NCBI RefSeq assembly: GCF_005239225.2
Contig: NC_133287.1
Coordinates: forward strand, 16,248,519 to 16,312,518
DNA: 64,000 nt
Direction: 5' to 3'
Origin: Populus alba
Taxonomy: Eukaryota > Streptophyta > Magnoliopsida > Malpighiales > Salicaceae
Shown: one piece after another, positions 1 through 11,345 of the stretch
Layout: each line of letters opens with the position of its first letter
Numbering within the stretch: the first letter of the stretch is position 1
Made by a program: the position numbers and the translations under genes
The notes under the pieces: model-generated
Databases searched by the model: none
Seen by the model: only the letters and a program-made list of their open reading frames with translations
What the model was told of the DNA's origin: nothing

Positions 1-420
1 AATGGTAAAAGATCATGAATCCAAATACATAGTATGATACTATGGAATTTTACACTATAAGATCGTGAGACTCTTGAAGCCCAAGTTTTTTTTGCATGAT
101 AAAGAATTGTGTATGTTCCACTATATTAAAACTGAGTTATGTGACTTAAAGAATTAGGATTGGAAGCTATTGGATGAAGTGAAGTTGCTACAAGAGGAGT
201 CCCTTCATCATATGTCAAAAGTATTCGTGAATGGTTCACTTCATTGGCTTACTTGGAAGAGAAATATATTTGTTTTTATATGTGAAAAGGGAGAGCTATT
301 GCTTGTTTCCACTTCCCCTACCAGTCTTTGAGGGCAATGATAACAAATTAACAATGATATCCTACTAAGAATGGACACCTTTTTCTATGAGTCACCCTCA
401 CACTCGATGACTCTGTATTG
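1..420 (+). pseudogene. F-box-associated domain protein fragment (pseudogene, cut by window edge)
   Basis: Conceptual translation of the plus strand gives a recognisable F-box-associated (FBA) domain stretch: DWKLLDEVKLLQEE, then VFVNGSLHWLTWKRNIFVF, then after a one-base shift KRESYCLFPLPLPVFEGNDN. The VNGxLHWL core is typical of the FBA interaction domain of plant F-box proteins, which recruit substrates to SCF ubiquitin ligases. In-frame stops (after KYIV, after LCDLKN and after TMISY) and the frameshift near 272 show that it is broken. The N-terminal F-box would lie before the window, so its presence cannot be judged. It borders the CACTA remnant, so it could be transposon-captured or simply flanking. 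The family call is solid; the gene identity is unknown. Confidence 0.7.
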
Positions 421-682
421 AAAAATGGTGTCTATGCTTGAACTGCATCATCATAGTCGGCACCTAGGTGAAGCTAGCTAAAGGTGCCTTCATCAGGAAA
501 ACACATACTCTTAAGCTATTAGTATACAAGTAATTACACATTCTTATCTAAGGTGAAGTTGGCTTTAAGCTTTGCGACCCGTGGCCCATCAGAAACAAAC
601 TTCATAATCTTACGATAACAAAACAAATGTATATCCATTCTAGTTTTTATGTTGTCATTTATCTTTCTTTTCACGTGCATCA

Positions 683-2748
683 TGTCGCACCCGACATCTC
701 GGCGGCCCTAAAAATAATTCTCTTGAATTATGGAAAAAGAATAGAATTTTGGTATCTTGTTCTTTTAGGGGAAAAGGTCTTGTTTGAGGAGTCGCCACCT
801 AGTATTATGGTCACTAGGAACCCTAACTGGTCAACAGAGATTCTATGGCTCGGGATTGGTTACATAAAAGAGAAGATATTATCACCCCTTAAACGTTCTG
901 CATAAGGCAGACTGCATTGTTGGTTTTGTATTAAATTGCTAAATATTTATTAATTTACGCTATGATGATTTGTTTATAATATTCTTGACTCTGGCATCAG
1001 TGAATATTCGAGCTCGAATAATTCCAACTCTGGCGTTGATAAAAATTCGTAGCTAAAAAAACAATTAGATCAATATTCTTTATTTCCTACTCTAGCACCA
1101 GTGAACAAATAAAAATAAATTTATTTTTATGCATGCATATTTTTTTTATTTTTCTAGCTAAATAAAATAAAATACAACGAATAAAAATAATATAAATTTA
1201 AACCGATATTTTTATTCCTGACTCTGGCGTCAGTGAATAAACCAATAAATTTACATTATTTTTATTCATGATACACATTTTTTATTTTTTTTCTACCTTT
1301 TTTATTTTTCTGTTTTTTTTTATTTTTTTATTTTTTGGGAGGCTGGACCCAGCCCAGCCTGGTCACTGGCCCAAACCAGTGACCCGGCTGGGCAAAAAAA
1401 CAAAGGAAAGCATGCATGAACAGATAGAGGAATTAAGGGAAATGAATTAAAATCCAAAGTAAACAGTAATCGGTGAATTAAAATGAAAAGCGGGAAGGAG
1501 AAGCTTACTTACCTGGTAGCTCCGAAAACAACAAAGGCAACAGTAACAATGGTTCTGGTCACAGTGGCTTTCTTTGGCTTATGTTCTTCCCTTCTGCATG
1601 TATCCTCTTTTCCTTTTATGCTTCTTCGTTCTGCTGCCTCTGGTTCTGGAGGCTAGTTGCTGAGGACTGTGAAGACGACGGTCAACGCCGGTTCTCGTCC
1701 CTGCGCTTTCGTTCGATGGGCTGAGTTTGCGTCTCCTTTGCTCCTGGTTTTAGATTCTGTCACCTTCAGTTCTAAGATGAAGGGAAAAAGGCGATGGCGG
1801 GGCTACTCCTCATCTCTGTGTCGTTCCTCTGCTTTTCTCTCCCCTCAGTTTTTCGTTCCCAGTCTCCTGCGTCTTCTGCCTCCTTCTTTCTCCCCAGTTT
1901 TTTAGTTTCTTTTCTCTGGTTCTATGATCCCCATGTTCGTGTTCCAGTGTCTTCGTTCTCCTGTTTCTGGGTTTCTTGGTCTGCTGCCTCTGGGTATTTG
2001 TTTCAGTTTTCTTCTCGGTTCATTGTTCCAACCCCTCTCTGTCTGTTCTTTTTCTCTGGCTTTTATAAAGCACATAACGTGGTAATCATTTTGGGGGTGA
2101 GCCACGTTCATCCATGCGTCCCACGATCTGCAGTTACTCCTGCTGAAACGGTCTTGAGCGACGAAGAAGGTGGAGCGTTTGATTTCAGAAACGGCGCCGT
2201 TCACAACTGGAAATGCAACTTTCATTTTGGACTTTGAATTTTGGAAAGTTTTGTAATTAAACCCCTAGTTAAATTGTAATTGGACCCCTATATTTAGGCG
2301 CTTTTTACAAATTAATCCTTGGACTTTAATCTTTGCAATTTGGACCCCAATTAAACTCCAAACTTTGATATTTCTTCAATTAAGTCCTTGATTTCATTAA
2401 TTTAATTAAATCCAAAGTCCAATTAAGTCTAAAACTTATCAATTCTTCATTTAAGCCCCTGATTGGATGAATTAAATTAATTTCAAGCTTAATTAAGTCT
2501 CAAAACTTATCAATTCTCCAATTAAACCTTTAATTGGATTAATTAAATTAATTCCAAAGTTTAATTAACCCCAAAACTTCCAATCATATTGCCCTTAACC
2601 CAAATTTTAATTCATTCTTCATTTATTTCATTTTACTTGTTTTTCCATCATTATTATTTTGTTTCATCATCATTTTTTTTTTATCCTTTTCAGTAAATAA
2701 AATAATAATAATAATTAAAATAAAATGGTCAAAAATTGGGTTATGACA
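683..2748 (+). mobile_element. Solo LTR (about 2.07 kb), copy 1, nested in the CACTA element
   Basis: The boundaries are set by the interrupted TNP2 reading frame. The insert starts TGTCGCACCC and ends GGGTTATGACA, so it has TG...CA ends with a short TGTC/GACA inverted repeat. The interior has the block around AAAAGGTCTTGTTTGAG, repeated 'actctggcgtcagtgaat' motifs, a pyrimidine-rich stretch near 1600-2060 and an AT-rich tail. No gag or pol coding is present, so it is read as a solo LTR. A related copy lies at 58465-60621 in the same orientation. I could not find a convincing 5-bp target-site duplication, so the exact ends are uncertain by a few bases. The ORFs inside have no recognisable product. 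Confidence 0.65.
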
Positions 2749-3480
2749 ACTGTGTTAAAAATATGTTGAAACACGTTTGTTTTTATATGCATGACATCCA
2801 AATTATAGTGGAGAAGATTAGTCTTTCAATAAAAAAGCTCCCCAAAAATACTTTACTTTACCCAATTATAGGTCATATCAAAACCAAGAAATTTCTGCTT
2901 ACTGGATTGAAAACCAAACACAATGCCCTTATGTTGTAAGACCACGTCATACAATTCTTCATCTAATTGTACTGGCGGTGCAACATCCCTTTCAACTTTA
3001 CCTATAAAGAAGTCATTTATGTTCTTTCTGTACTTATGATCGGTTGGCATGAACCTCTGATGACAATAAAAAAAATGATTTACCACCATTTGTTAAGGTG
3101 AAGGCTTTGTTATTTTTTATACAGTATGGACATGCTAATTTTCTATGAGTGCTGTAACAAAAAATCATCCTATATGTAGAAAAATCATTGATAATCCACA
3201 TCATACTTTCTTCATCTAAAGATTTTGTTTTTTTATACTTTATATATCAAAGCCCTAAATAACCACAACTGACTCAACTTATCAATCAAAGGTCGAAAAC
3301 AAACATTTATATTTCGACATAGACTATTAGGACTGAGTATGACCATAGATAAGAACATAAACTTCAATCCCATGTAAATTTTTAATGCCAAGTTGTAAAT
3401 TATGAGTATCACCAACCAATAAGAATAAGGTGCAACAAATAACCTGAATGGATTGAATCCATCTGTACATAACACAACAT
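2749..3480 (-). pseudogene. TNP2-type CACTA transposase fragment
   Basis: Minus-strand translation gives LCTDGFNPFRLFVAPYSYW followed by NINVCFRPLIDKLSQLW. Further on come a block with FFYCHQRFMPTDHKYRKNIN, and finally LLHYNLDVMHIKTNVFQHIF. These are the landmark blocks of the TNP2 domain (TDGFNPF, the CHRRFLP-like block, DVMHIEKNV) in the right order. Stops and frameshifts separate them. At 2748 the reading is cut by the solo LTR and it continues beyond 682. The catalytic domain would cut the transposon ends; this copy cannot be active. Confidence 0.75.
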
Positions 3481-3998
3481 GTATATTATGTGGTTATATT
3501 AAAAACTAAGGATGCACCCTATTAAACTACTTCTAGGCTTCATCATCAAAAGGGTGAATGATGCCATATTATATGCTTTATAATTTTTGAAGACATGAAT
3601 AACTTTTGTAGTCTAAGAGTGATTGGAAAGCATCTTAGTTTTCTATGTGCGACAAGAGTCTTTCTCTTACCAGTTTTGGATTTATACTAAGCATGCCCAC
3701 GAGTTATACACATGATAAGTTTTATATTTTCATGGTGGTACAACATGTAAAAGTTTGGATATATGTCAATTTTTTGGCATCTTAGGTCGAGGGGTTTCAT
3801 CATGAATTTAACAGCATAAAAGTTTTCTCTTAATCTATTCTCTTGAGGTAAAATTCTTGTCTCTCATTTGACAATTCTATCATAACTAATCTCACACAAC
3901 CCATTATCTGACTTGATAGTGAACACCTATACAATAATCGATAATTTACTCTGATTTGTGCACCCATCCCATAATGGTTTGTTGGAATATTTTAAAAG

Positions 3999-4415
3999 TT
4001 AAAAATAAAAAAAAAACATAGTTGCATATGTATTTAATTCTTCATCTATAATTAAACATTCACCTGTACAATCTTGATTTATTCTCATTGCATCCATCAC
4101 CATACTCCTATAATGATCATTATTATTATCTATAAATCCATGCATGTTGCTAGAACTAGAAGTTGAACCAACCATCCTATTTATCATGTTGTCGTAAGAA
4201 ACATAAGGTTCTCCATGTGTAAACCAACACAAGTATTTTTCCATAAACCTTTTTTTTAGAAGATACATTGTAACAACTTCTGGATCGAGAAACTTTTTAT
4301 TTTTGTTCCTCTTACATGGACATTTAATACTATCACCATTAATATTCTTAGGATAAGATACTACATAATTAATAAAACCCTTAACTTCATTATAATAATC
4401 CATCTTGCGCAACAC
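3999..4415 (-). pseudogene. CACTA transposase-associated domain remnant
   Basis: A 138-codon open stretch has the layout of the plant transposase-associated domain that precedes TNP2 in En/Spm elements: an aromatic/acidic start (MDYYNEVKGFINYV), the cysteine pair CPCKRNKNKK, then a segment ending YLCWFTHGEPY. In intact elements this domain is the N-terminus of the transposase, which binds terminal repeats. The downstream TNP2 catalytic part is broken. Close relatives lie at 33678-34037 and 45023-45403, upstream of the CYP74 genes, so at least three fragments of one family are present. It is best treated as transposon debris. Confidence 0.75.
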
Positions 4416-5050
4416 TTTAAGTGAAAATCAATACATCAAAGAACAATCATCATTTCTTATATGAAACCTATATAAAATATTGATAACAACATGTATTAAT
4501 TAATAATGTGAACTAAACAAATTATCAGTACACAACTAATTAGCTATCATCGGTTGAATTTAAACTTATTCATATATTTTAATAGTACCCTTTAAACATT
4601 ATCAATTTTCTCTAAGAAATTTAAACTCTTTCAAATTTACCAAAAAAATTCAACTTAACAATAAAATTGACAAAATATAAAACAAACCCATTGAATAACT
4701 CATTATTTATATCATTATATAGAACACCTAATGAAGTTACAAATAAAACTCAATTTCATCAAATAACAAACAAATAAAATTTTTTAAAATATCAAACAAA
4801 CCCTATCATGTACAAATCATGCATTCATACAATAAATTTGTATAGAAAAAAACTATAAAAACAAGTAAAGACACAAACAACTATATATACTACATAAAAA
4901 TGCTTTACAATAAAAATGGATAGGTTTGCCTACTTGATGTGGTGAATCTTAAAAAAATTGAACAAGAACAAGGATATTGACAGACTGGGTGTTGGGGTGG
5001 TTGGATTTGTGATTATAGAAGCTTGATTTGTGACAAAATAAAAGGGGGAA

Positions 5051-5175
5051 GGGTGTCGTTTTCTGTATAAAGAAAAAGGAAGAAGAAGAAATGGAGGAGA
5101 GGGAGAGAGGGTGTCGTTTTCTGTATAAAGAAAAAGGAAGAAGAAGAAATGGAGGAGAGGGAGAGAGGGTGTCGT
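5051..5175. repeat. 58-bp tandem duplication in a purine-rich tract
   Basis: A 58-bp unit beginning GGGTGTCGTTTTCTG and ending in GGAGAGGGAGAGA occurs at 5051-5108 and again, apparently unchanged, at 5109-5166. The first few bases of a third copy start at 5167. It lies inside the terminal part of the CACTA remnant. The unit's purine bias (GAAGAAGAAG, GGAGAGGGAGAG) explains the apparent serine/leucine-rich ORF on the opposite strand, which should not be taken as a gene. Confidence 0.85.
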
Positions 5176-5559
5176 TTGGCAAGTTATAACTTAAATATTA
5201 CTAATTGACATGCTAGATTTGTCGTTTGAAATAATGAGGGAATGCTTGCCCAATGATTTTTATTTCCTTAAATTTCACCTGTAATTCCCTTGGTATTTAC
5301 TGACACCGATGGAAATAGCGACGTCATGTTTCATCACTAAATGTCACTGTAATTGACCAACGATATTTTTTCCATTGGTATTTCCATTTCTATTTGATAA
5401 TTTTCTTATAGTGTTTGAACACAAGATGCCTATTCTCTGTAGTTTTTATTACCAAAGGCAACAAGCCAACAAATATTAGATATATTATGTTTGACGCTAT
5501 TAGGAAATTGTATGGTAGTTAGAGTCATATAGTTCATATACTATTTTGATTAAAATCCA

Positions 5560-7490
5560 CTAGTATATTGCCTCACGCTCCGTCGCAAGTCAAATCAACT
5601 TTTTAAAAAAATATTAAAAGCACGAAGATTTTTTTAACTATGTTATTAAATATGATCAAATAGGTTAATTTTAAGACCTCCCGACTCAGCTTTTTACCTA
5701 ACTCAAGTTTTTAATTAAACTGTGTGGGAGCTAGCTTGACTTAAATCAATCGATTTCATAATCAAAATGCAACCTTGATAATCAATAAAAACATGACTTT
5801 GCTTTTAAAAAAAACTTCAAGAAGACTATTTTTAAAAAATATTAAGACAATGACAGATTGGATTGACCTTGGTCTCCCCATGACTCGAGTCATAAACTCT
5901 ATTGAGTTTAATAACTTTTTTTATTTAATTATATGATAAAATAGATGTTCATAAAATTGAACACCGACCTAAAAATAGACGCTTATTTGAAACAATTATC
6001 CCTATAGAAAAAAAAAATCCATAATGCAGTTTATTCCCAACAAATCCAATATTAAAGGATGAAATAAAAAAAGAATAAATTAAAAATAATTCAAAGACAA
6101 AGAAAAAAGCATATCCTATCGGTGGGTAAACTCATCAAACCTGTAAACTGTGTTATGGACTCAATTGGGATTATAATTTTTTTTTAGAACTATTTTTTAT
6201 TTAACTATATGATAACAAAAATAGACAATTGCGAAATCAAACACCAACTCAATATCAAGATGTTTTTTTTAGATCATGATAACCTCATAAAAGGCGAAAC
6301 AAAACCAATTATAAAACTAAATTCCCAATCAACCCAGTATCTAATGATAAAATAAAATAAAAACTAATTGAAAAAAGTTAACCTTGTCAGACCAGCGAAC
6401 CAAATCAACTAGCCAATCATGTGAATAGGTCCATGGATTTTATAAAGTTTAATAGCATAATTTTTCTCTGAAACTATTTTTTTAACTATATGAAAAAATA
6501 AATGATAAAAAAAGTCAAGTTCAATTAAAAAAAAAAAAAACGCCCTACCAAACTTGTAAATAGGACAACATAGGTTACCTTAACAAACTCGCAAACCATG
6601 TTAATTTTCTAGAAAGGTAAAATAAAAATAAACAAATTATGAAGCCAAATTCTCAACTATCCCAATAATAAAAAATGAAATTGATAAAAGTTTTTTTTAA
6701 AATCATAAAAAAAAATTAAAAACAAAAACAAAAAATAAAGAGAAAGCAAAACATTGTGGATTACTATTGCCATTCACAATATTAATGCGTATGGGTGATT
6801 AGTAGTGGTTTTCTCACCCTTTAATTTTTGTTACTTTGTAAAATTTAATAACATGATTTTTCTCTAAAACTATTTTTTTTAACTATATGAGAACAAATAA
6901 ACTATAAAAAAGTCAAGTTCAATTAAAAAAAAAGACAAACCACCAAATTTGTAAACCGAGACAACCTGGATTACCTTGGTAAAATCATAAACCACGCTAA
7001 CATCATATAAAAACTAAATAAAAAGAAGCAAATTACGAAGTTAAATTCTCAACAATCTCAATTTTAAAAGATAAAATTAAAAAAGAATAGATTTGAAAAA
7101 AAAATCCTAACAAAAATTCAAAAAGAAAACAAAACATTATGGATTACTATAGTAATCCACAGTGAAATGGGTGTTGGGTGAACATTGTTTCCTCACATTC
7201 TTTAATTTTTGTTACTTTATAAAGTTTAATAACATGATTTGTTTTCTAAAACTATTTTTTTTAATTATATGAGAAAAAAAAATTTATAAAAAAGTCAAAT
7301 TCAATTAAAAAACTAGAGGAAAAAAGAAACCATACCAAACCCATAAACTAGGCAACTTAAAATATATTAACAAACCCGCAAATCATGCTGAACTCATAAA
7401 AAGATAAAATAAAAGGAAATTTTTTTGACAAAAACAGTTTTGAATAAAAAAAAAAACATGTATTCAAGAAAAAAAAAAATAACACTGTAA
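5560..7490. repeat. Degenerate AT-rich tandem array, units about 270-390 bp
   Basis: A recurring block of the form 'tttaataacatgatttttctctaaaactatttttttaactatatga' is seen near 5900, 6165, 6440, 6835 and 7215. It is followed each time by an A-rich stretch with 'caaacc(c)gtaaac...aggcaacc...aaccatgctaa' and 'aaattctcaac...cccaat'. Spacing of the clearer last copies is about 375-395 bp. Copies are strongly diverged and carry no coding. Nothing else is supported in this stretch. Confidence 0.7.
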
Positions 7491-7529
7491 AGAATTAATT
7501 GCTACAATGCTTTCATTTAGTTTATGTTA

Positions 7530-8189
7530 ATATTCTAGGATTTTCTAATCATTGCATATATAAATATTCATTTGTTATTCATAAGCGAGCGAGACACATT
7601 TTCAGCGGTGCAAAACAAAATCCCCCAAGAGAAGATTAGATTATTACATTTTCTACAGAGAACACCTTTGATTAATCTGCGTATAAATCTTGAAGGTACA
7701 GTAACGCACCTAATCCATTCATTTGACTAGTAAGTGATGAATCTTGGCATGCAGCTATATGTTGACTTTATAATTAGAAATGAGTGATTTACAAGCAATG
7801 ATATTTGATTCTTCAACCTGACGAAAGCAAACGAAATATTCAAATTTCATGTGGACCTCCGTATTCCCCTTGGTTTTTCTTGTTTTCTTAACCACTCCCC
7901 CTGGGTTTGCTTGTCGCGGTTGCCCCTTTCCTCTCCTTCAAGAATTACCAGTAATTACAGTGCGGAGAGAGACGTGAAGTTACTTCCATATGCATCACAT
8001 TATCTTCTTGGCGATCTTTTGCCATCGGCTCGCCTACGAGAGCTGACAAGATTAATCGCACGTCTTCATTTTTCATTTTGCAAAACTAAGATGTTCGTCG
8101 GCAACAGTACTGTTGTTCAAAAGTAGCTCAGTGCTGTCCCTCCAAACTCGTTAGTTTTCTATATATGCTAGCAATGAATTCTTAATTAG
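7530..8189 (+). repeat. Unique sequence with an inverted, partly deleted copy at 26240-26720
   Basis: Blocks here are present in reverse complement at 26.2-26.7 kb: around TTTTGCCATCGGCTCGCC (near 8018), the 'gttcgtcggcaacagtactgttg' region (8092-8115), the stretch at 7775-7850 and the stretch at 7590-7660. The copy at 26 kb lacks about 160 bp (roughly 7850-8010). The two copies face each other across about 18 kb that holds the WD40 and PAC2 genes. A 91-codon plus-strand ORF (7851-8126) is interrupted by the deletion in the other copy, and I do not recognise it. On the minus strand both copies can encode a short peptide containing NEDVRLILSALVGEPMAKDR. It may be a gene fragment or non-autonomous element of unknown type. 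Confidence 0.7.
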
Positions 8190-8848
8190 TTTTCTTTTTA
8201 AAGACAAGAGTTGTGTCCCTTGAAATCACAAGTCTGTCTCAAGTTTCCTGCTTAAATTTGTAATTGATCAAGAATATTCAAGATCATATATTATAACAAT
8301 AATTTGCTGGAGGTGCTCAAGAAACCCTTTGCGCTTTTTCGATACAAACGCATAAACATGGCATTTGCAAAGTTATACTGGTAATATTTACAAGTCACAG
8401 TCCTTCCAAAGTACAAAACATCTCCTGTAATTAAACTAAACAAAACAACTAATGGAAGTTCATTTTGAGTATTTCTGCTGTGGTTGTCTAATCGCATGCC
8501 ACTGTCTCCATCTAAAAACCTGCCAATAATAGACTTCATAGTCGGAGCTATAACATCAACAAAATATTTTGACAAAGAGGGGAACTTTTTTACTTAACAC
8601 ATGAAGACATCGAACCGAAAGCATGGCTGGCATGCACCATCAATTTATCCGTTGTCGGCCTTTTCACTTATTTTCAACACCATATATATCCATGCCTTGA
8701 AGCCCGAGCGTCTAGGCAATTTGGCCTCCAAAATCATGTGATCCATGGATCCCATAGCGTCACTGTACCCCGCTTTCCATGGCGTTTATAGCAGGGTCCC
8801 CCGCTGCGCGTGACTCACGTACCATTCAACTCGTGTCATGAAGACACT

Positions 8849-10219
8849 CTACCCGTGATGTTGTCTTTTGTTTTGGGTATGTGAAGAGAAGCCCAACCTA
8901 GGTGATGGATACTCCCTACACTTTGGCGCGTTCTCTGTCACGCGCCAAACCTTAACAGACTTGTCTAAACTCCCACTATACACTATCCACCGCTGATCTC
9001 CTTCGTCAGATTCTTGATCTCCTTTAACGGCTAGGCATTTCACTGGCCCACCATGACCAGTCAAAACTGCCAAGCAAGTATGGAAGCCGCCACCTTCCCT
9101 ACGCCACACACAAATACTTTTATCAGCGGACCCACTAAACACCAGATTACCAGCTGACGCCAAGCAAAGGACGGCCAATTTGTGGCCCCTGAGGACCCCG
9201 CCATGTGACAAGAACTTTTCACGTTCCCAAAAATTTACCAACCCATCGGATGAACCACAGTAAATTACAGCTGATTCTTGATTTACCGAGAGCGCAGTCA
9301 CGGCGTTTTCATGTTTTAACAGTGTTTGAACCAAAAAATGCCGAGTTCCTCCCCCTTGAAGCTCCCTTCTCCATGCTTTCACTGTTCCATCAGCTGAGCC
9401 GGTAAACACCAAAGAATCGAACCCGGTGACAACTGAATTTATAGCATCGTCGTGGGCGTTGATTGATTCAAGGCATTTATAGTCTGAAACTCGCCAAACT
9501 TTTAGGGTTTTGTCCCAGGATCCTGAGTATAATAAACCCTGATCTTGATTCAGGCTTAGGCAAGAAACTGCGTCGAAATGCTTGATACGTAAAACATTGC
9601 GATGTCTACGAACTTCTACGTAGTTCTTGGGATTCAAAGAGCCTTTGACGCAATCTTTAAGAGTTGGCAAGGTCCCAACTCGTCTGTAAACACTAGGGTT
9701 TCTGGTAGATATCGTCCAGACTCTGATCTTGCCATCTTGATGACAAGTGAAAATCTTTTCACCGCATACAACAATGGCCTTAACCAATCCACTGTTGGAT
9801 TTAAACCCTGAAAAATCCTTCAAATTCTTCCATACACGTACGTTCTTGCTATCGGAGCCAGTGTATAGAAAATCACCAGAGGCAGCTATAGAATAAACAT
9901 GACCTTCTTCACGTGAAATTGATCCAATAAGGCCATTTTTAGAGAGCTTATGGCTGATTGGAGATGGTATTATCCAAGGAGATTTAGTGTATGGAGACAT
10001 TTGGCTCCATGGGGAGAGGTAAGGAGAGAGCTCACCACTTGGTGGGGTGAAACTGCTGTAATATCTAGGACTCATATTGGTTGAAGTTGGGCTGTTTTTG
10101 TTGCTTGATTCATCATCATCTTGATTAAAAGTTGCAGGATCGGAATGCAAGAGAGCACCGAAAGTTGGTCGGTGTATTGAGAGTTCTGCAACCATGGTGC
10201 TGCCTCTTTCGTGTTTCAT
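8849..10219 (-). CDS. WD40-repeat protein, JINGUBANG-like
   Basis: A single-exon gene of 456 codons. The ATG at 10219 is used; the reading frame extends three codons upstream only to a TTG. Residues 1-100 are low-complexity, Ser/Pro-rich ([18 protein letters not shown]). From about residue 107 seven WD-type blades follow, each closing with a W-containing strand: NVRVWKN, KIRVWT, TLKVWRV, TVKAWRR, LVNFWER, SICVWRR and SVKVWRV (ends near residues 131, 169, 243, 283, 331, 372 and 427), enough for one seven-bladed propeller. Plant proteins with this Ser/Pro N-terminus and intronless layout are the JINGUBANG group; the Arabidopsis founder limits pollen germination and pollen-tube behaviour by interacting with a TCP factor. 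Membership is inferred from architecture, so orthology to that founder is not established. No catalytic residues are expected; the role is a protein scaffold. Confidence 0.85.
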   Translation of the reverse strand: MKHERGSTMVAELSIHRPTFGALLHSDPATFNQDDDESSNKNSPTSTNMSPRYYSSFTPPSGELSPYLSPWSQMSPYTKSPWIIPSPISHKLSKNGLIGSISREEGHVYSIAASGDFLYTGSDSKNVRVWKNLKDFSGFKSNSGLVKAIVVCGEKIFTCHQDGKIRVWTISTRNPSVYRRVGTLPTLKDCVKGSLNPKNYVEVRRHRNVLRIKHFDAVSCLSLNQDQGLLYSGSWDKTLKVWRVSDYKCLESINAHDDAINSVVTGFDSLVFTGSADGTVKAWRRELQGGGTRHFLVQTLLKHENAVTALSVNQESAVIYCGSSDGLVNFWEREKFLSHGGVLRGHKLAVLCLASAGNLVFSGSADKSICVWRREGGGFHTCLAVLTGHGGPVKCLAVKGDQESDEGDQRWIVYSGSLDKSVKVWRVTENAPKCREYPSPRLGFSSHTQNKRQHHG

Positions 10220-10354
10220 GGAAAGCAAATCAGTAGCAGAGGGTTCTATAACAATTCAGGAATCAGGAGTTTTAGCTAGAAAGAAGCTTGAGAGGTTCTT
10301 GAAAAAAAGTTTGGGAAGCAGAAGGCTGGAACGGTTTGAGAAGGGCTAAGGTTT

Positions 10355-10423
10355 CTATATATATTAATGGAGGATTCAGCAGTGGTTAATTGGTGATCTA
10401 ATGGTGTCATAGGTAGACACGTG
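10355..10423 (-). promoter_or_regulatory. WD40-gene promoter: TATA box and G-box/ABRE core
   Basis: On the minus strand a TATATATAG TATA box lies at 10363-10355, about 136 bp upstream of the ATG at 10219, leaving room for a 5' UTR of roughly 100 bp. Another 55 bp upstream is a palindromic CACGTG (10418-10423) in the context ACACGTGG, the core bound by bZIP and bHLH factors and typical of ABA-responsive promoters. Its proximity to the TATA box favours function, but that is inference from position only. Confidence 0.5.
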
Positions 10424-10682
10424 GAGATTAACGGCAGCAATCATTACTAACCGGGAAACTGGCTGTGCCGGTAATAAGGAAACTATGAATCTATAGAAAA
10501 TTTTGCAGTATGAATGAATAAACGGCCGTTTTTATTTTGTTTGTAAAGGCGTTTAGTATTTACAAGCTAGTGTTTGTCTTTATATATTATATTTTGGGAA
10601 AATATTTTTAGATTTTCTTTCTAGAACATGGACTCACGGGTAATCAAGAAAGAATCATTACGTGCAAACTGCGTTCATACGG

Positions 10683-11345
10683 TTAAAAGTGTGATTGTAG
10701 TTTTAAATAATTTTTTATGTTAAAATATATGTTAATGATAGTATTTTTAAAAAAATTATTTTTGATATTAGTATATTAAAATAATTTGAAAATACTAAAA
10801 ATATATTAATTTAAAATTAATAAAAAAAATAAAAAAAATTAAATTTTTTTAAAAATATTTTTAAAATAAAAAAAAAAGTCTTGACATGGCTAGGACTTCG
10901 TCAGGATGTTCTGTTTTTATACTAGACCAGCATACGGAATGTCCTTTTTTACATGTTAACGCCATTATGGTTTTGGAAGCGAGGATATTGTTTAATTGTA
11001 GCTTAATTCTCAAGACAAATAAGCCAGCTGTTATTTGTTTTATTATTCATATCATGCTTCTCATCAACCTTTACATTATCGGCAAACAAGAAATCATGCG
11101 ATGAGTTGCGACAACAACGTTAAAGAATGCTGCTCAAGATTATATTTAATAATTTATTTTTGTATGTTAAAAATATTTTTGAAAAAAATTAAAAAAATTT
11201 TATTAATTTTAAATTAATATATTTTTAGTGTTTTCAAATCATTTTAATGTGATGATATTAAAATTATTTTTTAAAAAATAAAAAAATATCATTAATATAT
11301 ATTTTAACACGAAAAATTATTTAAAAAACAACCATAACCACCCTA
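10683..11345. mobile_element. Composite inverted pair of MITE-like arms around a 280-bp core
   Basis: The arm at about 10683-10880 (containing 'tgttaaaatatatgttaatgatag' and 'ttgatattagtatattaaaataatttgaaaa') is matched in reverse complement by the arm at about 11155-11345. The intervening 10881-11150 is unrelated and contains two short ORFs (10886-11104, 11035-11217) with no recognisable product. The arms belong to the abundant AT-rich MITE family described at 25025-25250. Either two insertions in opposite orientation or a large foldback element would give this pattern. Confidence 0.6.

Larger units (their letters stand above)
480..5413 (-). mobile_element. Decayed CACTA (En/Spm-like) DNA transposon, interrupted by an LTR
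   Basis: On the minus strand, from 4415 downwards, are a transposase-associated domain and then TNP2-type transposase. The right terminus is seen at 5401-5413, where the minus strand reads CACTATAAGAAAA, a CACTA-type terminal inverted repeat. TNP2 pieces run through 3480-2749 and resume at 682-480 on the other side of an inserted solo LTR; the sequence joins almost seamlessly (NTV before the LTR, DAREKKD and then DNIKTRMDIHLFC after it). Frameshifts and stops are frequent, so it is immobile on its own. The opposite terminus was not found; it may lie outside the window or be lost. Confidence 0.8.

Noticed and set aside
1657..2237. Overlapping ORFs on both strands, up to 147 codons
   Set aside because: Same situation in LTR copy 1; composition-driven, with no family motifs.
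7851..8126. 91-codon ORF as a possible small protein gene
   Set aside because: The middle is deleted in the inverted copy at 26 kb, there is no recognisable domain, and the other strand of both copies is equally open over a short stretch.
9205..9811. Plus-strand ORFs of 66 and 69 codons
   Set aside because: Antisense shadows of the WD40 coding frame.
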